Positions 1-4,846 of a DNA stretch of 6,464 nt are shown here, piece by piece; the stretch's first letter is position 1; the number at the start of each line of letters is the position of its first letter. The notes under the pieces are model-generated. The model saw only the letters and a program-made list of their open reading frames with translations. It ran no database searches and was not told the DNA's origin. The DNA comes from JBMYQA01 sp049600855 (GTDB lineage: Bacteria > Bacteroidota > Bacteroidia > Cytophagales > Flammeovirgaceae). The translations under genes and the position numbers were made by a program. The DNA is taken from NCBI GenBank assembly GCA_049600855.1, contig JBMYQA010000327.1:1-6464 (forward strand), given 5' to 3'.

Positions 1-165
1 CAATCGACCAATCGCGTCACTCCACAAGGGATAAGATGAATTCCCCACAACCAGCTTCACCTGTTTTTCTTCTTTTTTCACTTCTTTTTTATCTTGAGCT
101 TGAGCACCCAAGGCTAAACACAGGCAAAACGCACCAATTATGAGTCTTTTTGTTATTTTTAACAT
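1..165 (-). CDS. Secreted or periplasmic protein of unknown function (N-terminal 55 codons only)
   Basis: This gene reads leftward and runs off the left edge, so only its first 55 codons are visible. It starts at the ATG at 165, which opens a textbook Sec signal peptide: basic start (MLKITKRL), hydrophobic core (about residues 8-19) and a cleavage site of the AQA|Q or AQAQ|D type near residues 22-24, as is usual in Bacteroidota. A lysine/glutamate-rich linker follows (residues 25-37), then the beginning of a folded domain with VKLVVGNSSYPLW. There is no cysteine at the cleavage site, so it is not a lipoprotein. I do not recognise the family from this stub. It is divergent from the lipoprotein/kinase/regulator operon and has a good -7 box and a phased operator-like array upstream, so it may be a target or partner of that two-component system (inference). 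No Shine-Dalgarno is evident. Confidence 0.75.
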   Translation of the reverse strand, partial: MLKITKRLIIGAFCLCLALGAQAQDKKEVKKEEKQVKLVVGNSSYPLWSDAIGRL

Positions 166-194
166 AGCCTTTTGGATTTTAATAAATGAAACGG

Positions 195-209
195 AGATTT
201 TTGAAATCT
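195..209. repeat. Small inverted repeat in the leader of the secreted-protein gene
   Basis: AGATTT (195-200) and AAATCT (204-209) form a perfect 6-bp dyad around a TTG spacer. It lies between the candidate promoter at 269-276 and the start codon at 165, so it would be in the 5' untranslated RNA of the leftward gene. It is short and AT-rich and has no T tract, so it could easily be chance. Confidence 0.2.
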
Positions 210-268
210 TAAGTGCAGGAGAAGGCTTATTCCCAACACTTATAATCTGTATCTGAACTTTGTTGAAA

Positions 269-276
269 CAAAAGTA
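269..276 (-). promoter_or_regulatory. Candidate -7 promoter element for the leftward secreted-protein gene
   Basis: On the minus strand this reads TACTTTTG, an exact match to the Bacteroidota -7 consensus TAnnTTTG, about 100 bp upstream of the ATG at 165. The place where a -33 TTTG would be expected (about 296-300) lacks that element and instead abuts the first GTTAA unit of the array at 299-335. A weak -33 overlapped by an operator is typical of promoters that need an OmpR/PhoB-type activator (known architecture; its use here is inferred). The box lies within a perfect 12-bp palindrome, AAAAGTACTTTT, at 270-281. Confidence 0.4.
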
Positions 277-298
277 CTTTTCACACCAATAGACTCAG

Positions 299-335
299 GT
301 TAAGCGCTGGTTAAACAGCGTTAAGTAGTGTTAAG
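299..335. promoter_or_regulatory. Phased array of four GTTAA units, probable OmpR/PhoB-family operator
   Basis: GTTAAG, GTTAAA, GTTAAG and GTTAAG begin at 299, 310, 320 and 330, giving spacings of 11, 10 and 10 bp, one helical turn each. On the other strand the units read YTTAAC. Direct repeats with one-turn spacing are how OmpR/PhoB-family winged-helix regulators bind, and the unit resembles the Bacillus PhoP box (TTAACA-like hexamers about 11 bp apart). The operon starting at 449 encodes such a regulator, so autoregulation or control of the divergent gene is a reasonable inference. A 5-bp dyad, CGCTG/CAGCG, flanks the second unit (305-309 and 316-320). Confidence 0.5.
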
Positions 336-349
336 TTGCGGAGGAATCC

Positions 350-403
350 ATGAAAATAAGGCTCCATGTTCAGTCAAAAGGATCAAATTTTTTAGCTTTA
401 TGA
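350..403 (+). CDS. Possible 17-codon leader ORF with a strong Shine-Dalgarno
   Basis: An ATG at 350 follows a perfect GGAGG (340-344) with 5-nt spacing and opens a 17-codon frame, MKIRLHVQSKGSNFLAL, ending in TGA at 401-403. None of the larger genes here has such a ribosome site. Its end touches further tiny frames: ATG at 400 overlaps the stop as ATGA and runs to TAA 436-438, and ATG 404 follows the stop directly and runs to TGA 440-442. ATG 439-456 then overlaps the lipoprotein start at 449. This could be a translated leader or a coupling relay, or it could be coincidence in AT-rich DNA. No homology is recognisable at this length. Confidence 0.2.
   Translation: MKIRLHVQSKGSNFLAL
393..400 (+). 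promoter_or_regulatory. Weak candidate -7 element for the lipoprotein/kinase/regulator operon
   Basis: TAGCTTTA matches TAnnTTTG at all but the last position and sits 49 bp upstream of the lipoprotein ATG. There is no good -33 TTTG; the sequence about 20 bp upstream is GTTC within an arm of an inverted repeat (CATGTTCA at 365-372, TGAACATG at 405-412). The arms bracket the candidate box, so they could be an operator around it, but the evidence is thin. Confidence 0.2.
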
Positions 404-448
404 ATGAACATGAAAACCAACTCAATTACGGGTACTAAATGACAATAA

Positions 449-1057
449 ATGACTAAGCTTTGGATCAGCGTTTTTTTGATTTGTGTATTCACAATTAGCT
501 TGTTAGGCTGTAAAAAAAGTGCTCAAGTGCGCTTTCACCCTTTTCAGGACTTGGATGGGTTAACTTATGAAGAAGTAGTGACTGCTGGATTCCATCGTTT
601 GTCTGCTAATGATAGTTTTTTGGTGCGTTTTTCGGACGATCAACAACTCACTTTTGAACTTGAACCCGATCATTGCGTACCTAACATCATGAAGGATGGC
701 TATACTTGCTCCAGCTATCGGCTGAAAGAACGGATTTTTACCAAGTATTTTGAGCAATTTGATAGTTTAGGTATTGTGAATTACCTCCATGAATATGGTG
801 GAAAAATTCATGGGAATTGGAAAGTTGATGTTACAGACATCAATGCAATAGCTACCAAGCATCAAGCAAAAGAACGGTATTTTCAACTAGAAGGTGATGA
901 AAAGCAGTTTGTTGGTCAGGTAATCATCCAACCGAATGGTCGGACTGCACTTAACATTAAAAAACATCGCGGCGCTTTAGGCATTGTACCCAATCACAAA
1001 TTAAGTTATTTAATTGAATACAACATACGCCAAAAAGCAAAGGAGCTATTAAAATAG
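449..1057 (+). CDS. Hypothetical lipoprotein preceding a two-component system
   Basis: This encodes a 202-residue protein with a lipoprotein signal peptide: basic start (MTK), hydrophobic stretch (residues 4-19) and lipobox LLGC with the lipid-bearing cysteine at residue 21. The sequence after the cysteine (KKSAQV) lacks the acidic surface-export signal described in Bacteroidetes, so a periplasm-facing location is more likely (inference). The mature part, about 180 residues, has two cysteines (76 and 87) that could form a disulfide, and a lysine-rich C-terminus. I recognise no family or catalytic motif. It ends 12 bp before the histidine kinase gene, so the two are probably co-transcribed; an accessory role in signal sensing is possible but unproven. 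The ATG at 449 is the only start that keeps the whole signal peptide. It has no Shine-Dalgarno and is preceded by a direct repeat, TAAATGAC (437-444 and 447-454). Confidence 0.8.
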   Translation: MTKLWISVFLICVFTISLLGCKKSAQVRFHPFQDLDGLTYEEVVTAGFHRLSANDSFLVRFSDDQQLTFELEPDHCVPNIMKDGYTCSSYRLKERIFTKYFEQFDSLGIVNYLHEYGGKIHGNWKVDVTDINAIATKHQAKERYFQLEGDEKQFVGQVIIQPNGRTALNIKKHRGALGIVPNHKLSYLIEYNIRQKAKELLK

Positions 1058-1069
1058 AACAGTGATTAG

Positions 1070-2725
1070 GTGAAGAAACGGAATATTACATACATCATCA
1101 TCATCATGACTGCTGCACTCATTGGACTCATTGGGTTGCAGTTTTATTGGTTGAATACTTCCTTAAGTGTCAATGAAGAAAAGTTTAAGCACGAAGTTCA
1201 TGAAGCATTGAACGAAGTGGTGCATAAATTGGAAATGCAAGATGCGGTAAAGGTTACGCAACAAGCCATTGGCAATGGGGTAAACATTCTGCGCGACTCC
1301 ACCATTGTCAATGTAGACTCTGCGGGAAATGTACGTTGGCTTGAAGAAAAACTAATCAGCTCTACCCAATTAATTGGCACTGATCGGCTTTCAAAAGATG
1401 GATTTGCCTACAGCGTTGAGCAAGAGATGTTGATTCGAAAATCAGGAGTAGCCAAAAAACGAAATGTATCGGAGCTGCCTTTAGAGCATATCCAGTTAGT
1501 GAGTGATGAACCCGATGCTTATTTAGATTTTCAAAAAGGTACGGAAAAGAAGGAAAATAAACCGCCTTACACCGTTGATGATCCCAAAACCATGCAAACG
1601 ATGAAATACTCCGATATGGTATCGAGTATTGTCAATGAACTGGTGAATGTGAGCAAAGGGCGCAATATTCAAGATTTAATTAACCATCAGATTTTGGACT
1701 CGCTCATTAAAATGGAGCTCTCCGATCGAGGCATTCATTTGCCCTACTATTACGGCATCCGAAATATGGATAAACCCAACGATGACTTCATTTATAGCAA
1801 TAATGCTGACTATCAAGATGAACTGCTTGATGCTGGCTATAATGTTCGGTTGTTTCCAACTAGTCCGTTTGGCACTCGAAATATGCTCTATGTATTTTTT
1901 CCAGACCATCAGCAATTTGTATTTGGGAAAATGTGGTTAGTATTGGTTTCTTCAGCCATTTTTCTTGCCTTAGTCATATTCAGTTTTTCTTATGCGATTC
2001 GCACCATTTTTAGGCAAAAAAAGCTCTCAGAAATCACCAATGATTTCATCAGTAATATGACGCACGAATTAAAAACACCTATTGCAACGGTTTCATTGGC
2101 GACTGAGGCCTTGCTTGATCCAGATATCCGAGCCATGTCATCGCAACTAGAGCGTTATTTGAATGTCATTAGAGATGAAAATAATCGCTTAGGCAAGCAA
2201 GTGGAAAAGGTATTGAACATTGCGCGATTAGATAAAGGGGATTTTAAATTGAATATTACGGAAGTGGATATTCATGAAATCATTGAAGCGGTGTACAAAA
2301 ATAATGTGATTCAGGTGGAGAATCGGGAGGGAATTTTAAAGAAATATTTGGGCGCAACAGCTACCCGAATTGAGGCCGACCGATTACACCTCACCAATAT
2401 TATTCACAACTTACTAGACAATGCCAATAAATACTCTCCTGAAGCACCGCATTTGAGCATTAGCACGGAGAGTGATTCAAACGGCGTAAAAATATTAATT
2501 GCTGACCGTGGAAGAGGGATACCCAAAGACATGGTCAACAAGATTTTTGATAAATTTTACCGAGTTCCTACAGGAAATATACACGATGTCAAAGGCTTTG
2601 GCCTTGGCTTGAGTTATGTAAAAAAAATGGTTGATGCGCATCATGGCGACATCTCCGTGAAGAGCGAACTTGGTAAAGGAAGTATATTTACCATCTTTTT
2701 ACCTTACAAGCATGAGCAAAGCTAA
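1070..2725 (+). CDS. Membrane sensor histidine kinase (HisKA/HATPase, no HAMP)
   Basis: This is a 551-residue inner-membrane histidine kinase that would autophosphorylate and pass phosphate to the regulator encoded next. Order of parts: transmembrane helix 1 (about 6-28), a periplasmic domain of about 258 residues (29-286) that I cannot assign to a family, transmembrane helix 2 (about 287-314), then the HisKA domain directly, with no HAMP. The H box is MTHELKTP with phosphoacceptor His332. The ATP-binding domain shows the N box (NLLDNANKY, 447-455), G1 (DRGRG, 479-483), F box (IFDKFYR, 492-498) and G2 (GFGLGL, 509-514), so it looks catalytically complete. The start is GTG at 1070: an in-frame TAG lies immediately before it, and the next ATG (codon 13) would cut into helix 1. 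The general layout resembles Bacteroidetes RprX-type kinases. The gene overlaps the regulator gene by 14 bp, which suggests translational coupling. Confidence 0.95.
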   Translation: MKKRNITYIIIIMTAALIGLIGLQFYWLNTSLSVNEEKFKHEVHEALNEVVHKLEMQDAVKVTQQAIGNGVNILRDSTIVNVDSAGNVRWLEEKLISSTQLIGTDRLSKDGFAYSVEQEMLIRKSGVAKKRNVSELPLEHIQLVSDEPDAYLDFQKGTEKKENKPPYTVDDPKTMQTMKYSDMVSSIVNELVNVSKGRNIQDLINHQILDSLIKMELSDRGIHLPYYYGIRNMDKPNDDFIYSNNADYQDELLDAGYNVRLFPTSPFGTRNMLYVFFPDHQQFVFGKMWLVLVSSAIFLALVIFSFSYAIRTIFRQKKLSEITNDFISNMTHELKTPIATVSLATEALLDPDIRAMSSQLERYLNVIRDENNRLGKQVEKVLNIARLDKGDFKLNITEVDIHEIIEAVYKNNVIQVENREGILKKYLGATATRIEADRLHLTNIIHNLLDNANKYSPEAPHLSISTESDSNGVKILIADRGRGIPKDMVNKIFDKFYRVPTGNIHDVKGFGLGLSYVKKMVDAHHGDISVKSELGKGSIFTIFLPYKHEQS

Positions 2726-3413
2726 TGTGCTTTTAGTAGAAGACGATCCAAATTTGGGTCAGATCTTAAAAGAATACCTAGATATTAAAGGGTATGAAAC
2801 AACCCTGTGTAGGGATGGAGAAGCAGGATTAAAAACCTTTAAAAATATCCGCTTTGATCTCTGTATTTTCGATGTGATGATGCCGCGTATTGATGGCTTT
2901 ACCCTTGCCGAAGAAGTACGCATTTTAGATGAAGATGTGCCCATTATCTTCCTCACTGCTAAATCGATGAAAGAAGATACCCTCAAAGGCTTTCAGGTTG
3001 GGGCTGATGATTACCTCACCAAGCCTTTTAGCATGGAAGAGCTGTTGATGCGCCTTAAAGCCATTCTCAGACGTACCAATAAGCTGAATGACGAAGCAGA
3101 AAAGCAAACTAAATTCCAAATTGGTCGCTTCCAATTCGATTACGATTCGCAAAAGTTGACCTTCGAAAATGGAGAAGAACACAAACTCACGTCAAAGGAA
3201 TCTGAGTTGCTGCGCTTACTGGCCATCCATAAAAACAATACCATGGATCGCTCATTAGCCTTAAAGAAGATTTGGTTGGATGATAATTACTTCAACTCTC
3301 GCAGCATGGATGTGTACATCACCAAGCTAAGAAAATATTTAAAAGCGGATGAGGCCGTACAAATCGTAAATGTCCATGGGCAAGGCTTTAAGTTATTGGA
3401 GCTAGAGCGATAA
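2712..3413 (+). CDS. OmpR/PhoB-family response regulator (receiver plus winged helix)
   Basis: This is a 233-residue cytoplasmic DNA-binding response regulator, presumably the partner of the kinase just upstream. The receiver domain (about 4-120) has the acidic pair Asp11/Asp12, phosphoacceptor Asp54 (IFDVMMP), switch Thr82 (LTAK) and conserved Lys104 (TKPF). The C-terminal winged-helix DNA-binding domain (about 135-230) has LTSKESELL before the HTH, a recognition helix near RSMDVYITKLRKYL (197-210) and the wing hairpin VHGQGFKL (221-228). All key residues are present. The ATG at 2712 gives the standard N-terminus MSKANVLLVEDD; a longer reading from TTG 2670 adds 14 residues coded in another frame of the kinase and is rejected. 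The start lies within the last codons of the kinase gene. Members of this family bind direct repeats one helical turn apart, which fits the array at 299-335. It resembles the RprY type, but the exact orthologue cannot be fixed by eye. Confidence 0.95.
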   Translation: MSKANVLLVEDDPNLGQILKEYLDIKGYETTLCRDGEAGLKTFKNIRFDLCIFDVMMPRIDGFTLAEEVRILDEDVPIIFLTAKSMKEDTLKGFQVGADDYLTKPFSMEELLMRLKAILRRTNKLNDEAEKQTKFQIGRFQFDYDSQKLTFENGEEHKLTSKESELLRLLAIHKNNTMDRSLALKKIWLDDNYFNSRSMDVYITKLRKYLKADEAVQIVNVHGQGFKLLELER

Positions 3414-3438
3414 TCGTACCTGATCGGGTGAAATTAGG

Positions 3439-3471
3439 AAGCCACTTCTCTATCGTTTGAAGTGGCTTTTT
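3439..3471 (+). terminator. Intrinsic terminator of the lipoprotein/kinase/regulator operon
   Basis: A perfect 10-bp stem, AAGCCACTTC (3439-3448) with GAAGTGGCTT (3459-3468), encloses a 10-nt loop and runs into TTTTT (3467-3471), 25 bp after the regulator's stop codon. It lies between convergent genes. On the minus strand the hairpin is followed only by TTCCTAATTTC, so termination of mnmD transcripts would be weaker, although the stem may also protect that 3' end. Confidence 0.9.
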
Positions 3472-3487
3472 ACATTTCTCAATGGTC

Positions 3488-4225
3488 TTACTGATTTGGC
3501 CTTCTTGCTCTAGTCATTTCCCGCTTTCCACCCACTGGGCCAGCTACCCGTTCCACTTCAAAGCCCGCTTCTTTTAAGTCGCGTTTAAATTGTCCTTGCG
3601 CACAGTAAGTCACCAATATTCCTCCTGGCTTGAGTAAGGCAAAACAGTGCTTAAATTGTGCCACACTCCACATATCAGGTTGCTTTTTGGGAGCAAAGGC
3701 ATCAAAATAGATCACATCAAAGAAAAGCTCTTTGGGGAAGTAATCTTCCAGTTTGACTTGAAGTTTTTGAAAAATGAAATGCTCACCGATTTGTTTCACT
3801 TTATTCCACTCCCAATGGTGTAGGTACTCGAAGTAATCTAACAGCTCATCATCACCCAATAAGTTCCCATAATTCATTTGATCAATCAGTGTTTGCTCAA
3901 TAGGAAATGGTTCTAAAGTCACGTATAACACATCTTTTTTCAACTCGTGTGCCTTTTCATAGGTGAGAATTGCATTTAAGCCAGTACCAAAGCCCACTTC
4001 AAGCACAGCTGCTCTCGGTTGATTGACTAAAAAATGTTCCAAGCCTTCTTGCACAAACACATGTTTAGATTCAGTAAGCGCTCCATGTGCGGAATGGTAG
4101 GTTTCATCCATTTCCTCATTTAATATCGTATGCGAACCATCGCAGGTTTCTATGATTTTTAATTTTGCCAAAGTGCTGGGGTTATGCAGTGAGGGGAAAA
4201 ACGTTTTCACACGTACATCATTCAA
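3488..4225 (-). CDS. mnmD: tRNA wobble-uridine methyltransferase MnmD (stand-alone MnmC2-type)
   Basis: This is a SAM-dependent methyltransferase predicted to make the last step of mnm5(s2)U at tRNA wobble position 34, methylating the nm5 intermediate that descends from the MnmE-MnmG pathway. In the 245-residue reading the signatures are CDGSHT (28-33), YHSAHGALTES (43-53), the SAM-binding loop LEVGFGTGLN (75-84), the acidic Glu105 (TLEPFP), YFDAFAPKKQPDMW (173-186) and the C-terminal GPVGGKREMTRA (229-240). The FAD-dependent oxidase half of E. coli MnmC is absent, as is usual in Bacteroidota. The start is uncertain: no in-frame ATG precedes the conserved region. The options are TTG 4225 (1 bp after the upstream gene's stop), GTG 4210 and TTG 4171. 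The last gives MAKLKIIETCDGSHT, closest to typical family N-termini. It is co-directional with the AraC-type gene and probably in the same transcript. Confidence 0.92.
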   Translation of the reverse strand: MNDVRVKTFFPSLHNPSTLAKLKIIETCDGSHTILNEEMDETYHSAHGALTESKHVFVQEGLEHFLVNQPRAAVLEVGFGTGLNAILTYEKAHELKKDVLYVTLEPFPIEQTLIDQMNYGNLLGDDELLDYFEYLHHWEWNKVKQIGEHFIFQKLQVKLEDYFPKELFFDVIYFDAFAPKKQPDMWSVAQFKHCFALLKPGGILVTYCAQGQFKRDLKEAGFEVERVAGPVGGKREMTRARRPNQ

Positions 4226-4226
4226 T

Positions 4227-4700
4227 TTATTGTTTCTTTTTTTGGTATTGTATTGGTGTTAAGCCCGTTTGTTTCTTAAAAACCTGATCAAATTTCGTCA
4301 AATCGTTAAATCCAGCATCTGTAGAAATTTGCAGCATAGGAAGCCCTTTGTAATCTGCAGCATGTAATAGCTCTTTTGCTTTTTCTACCCGAAACTGATT
4401 AATAAATTCCTCGTAATTTCCATTTGCATGATCATTAATCGCTTGTTGTAGGTAACTGTAAGGCAATTCCATACGCGCAGCGAGGTCTTTTAGGCTAATA
4501 GATGTTTCCAAATAAGGCGAGCGTTGTGCTACATAATTAGAAAGCTTTTGAAAACACAATAAGCTATCCTCTTGATTTAACAGGCGTAACTTTGGGGATG
4601 TCGTTAGCTTTTTTCGAGACTTTTTGAGGAAAAAGAAAGCAGGTATTCCGCCAGCAATCAGCAATCCCAAACCAAGAATATAAGGAAGAAGTTCTTGCAT
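4227..4700 (-). CDS. Membrane-anchored AraC-family transcriptional regulator, short form
   Basis: This 157-residue protein has one predicted transmembrane helix (about 4-25, LLPYILGLGLLIAGG onward), a basic stop-transfer patch (KKSRKK, 26-31) placing the rest in the cytoplasm, and a C-terminal AraC-type DNA-binding domain (about 48-154). The first HTH covers about 68-92 (SLKDLAARMELPYSYLQQAI); the second ends in the family signature DAGFNDLTKFDQVFKKQTG and LTPIQYQK (128-153). Bacteroidota often carry AraC domains on multi-span or TPR-plus-membrane sensors. This one has only the final membrane helix and the DNA-binding domain, with no visible sensor. The ATG at 4700 is the first start; the frame stays open upstream to TGA 4758-4760 but holds no standard start codon. 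Its stop is 1 bp from the longest mnmD frame, so the two are probably an operon. Target genes are unknown. Confidence 0.85.
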   Translation of the reverse strand: MQELLPYILGLGLLIAGGIPAFFFLKKSRKKLTTSPKLRLLNQEDSLLCFQKLSNYVAQRSPYLETSISLKDLAARMELPYSYLQQAINDHANGNYEEFINQFRVEKAKELLHAADYKGLPMLQISTDAGFNDLTKFDQVFKKQTGLTPIQYQKKKQ

Positions 4701-4725
4701 AAATTCAACAGTGGTTATTGATGGT

Positions 4726-4757
4726 TGAAGATAAGTGTTTTGGCTTAATTCCCCAAT
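4726..4757 (-). promoter_or_regulatory. Candidate promoter for the araC-like/mnmD unit
   Basis: On the minus strand ATTG (4757-4754) is followed after exactly 20 bp by TATCTTCA (4733-4726). This approximates the Bacteroidota TTTG/TAnnTTTG arrangement, with two mismatches in the -7 box. Transcription would start about 18-22 nt before the ATG at 4700. It lies downstream of the cysS terminator, where a separate promoter is needed. Confidence 0.35.
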
Positions 4758-4775
4758 TCAGCGGATTGAATAAGC

Positions 4776-4822
4776 AAAAAGAGGCTAAACGTTAGTTTAT
4801 TCTGCTACTAACTTTTAGCCTC
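4776..4822 (-). terminator. Intrinsic terminator of cysS
   Basis: The arms at 4781-4796 and 4807-4822 pair over 16 positions with a single mismatch (outer GAGGCTAAA/TTTAGCCTC, inner GTTAGT/ACTAAC), closing a 10-nt loop. On the minus strand the hairpin is followed by TTTTT (4780-4776), the layout of a strong factor-independent terminator, 25 bp after the cysS stop codon. No T tract follows on the plus strand. It separates cysS from the araC-like/mnmD unit. Confidence 0.92.
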
Positions 4823-4846
4823 CAATGTCAAGCTAATGCACACCTC

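Noticed and set aside
299..335. The GTTAA array considered as a CRISPR-like or tandem repeat array
   Set aside because: Units are only 5-6 bp with 4-5 bp spacers, far too short for CRISPR; operator architecture fits better.
437..454. TAAATGAC direct repeat as a regulatory site
   Set aside because: Two 8-bp copies 10 bp apart straddle the start codon; more simply a coincidence of ATG/stop-rich AT sequence, noted only with the small-frame chain.
560..757. Minus-strand reading frame of 65 codons within the lipoprotein gene
   Set aside because: Shadow of a real gene on the other strand; its product has no recognisable features.
1198..1915. Two minus-strand frames (1198-1380 and 1676-1915) inside the kinase gene
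   Set aside because: Antisense to a complete, conserved-looking kinase; no independent coding signs.
2670..2711. A 14-residue N-terminal extension of the response regulator from TTG 2670
   Set aside because: It lies wholly inside the kinase coding region in another frame, and the ATG at 2712 gives the standard receiver-domain N-terminus.
2759..3182. Two overlapping minus-strand frames inside the response regulator gene
   Set aside because: Antisense shadows of a clear receiver/winged-helix protein; they also overlap each other.
3439..3471. The terminator as an equally strong bidirectional terminator for mnmD
   Set aside because: On the minus strand the hairpin is followed by TTCC rather than a T tract, so only the plus-strand call is well supported.
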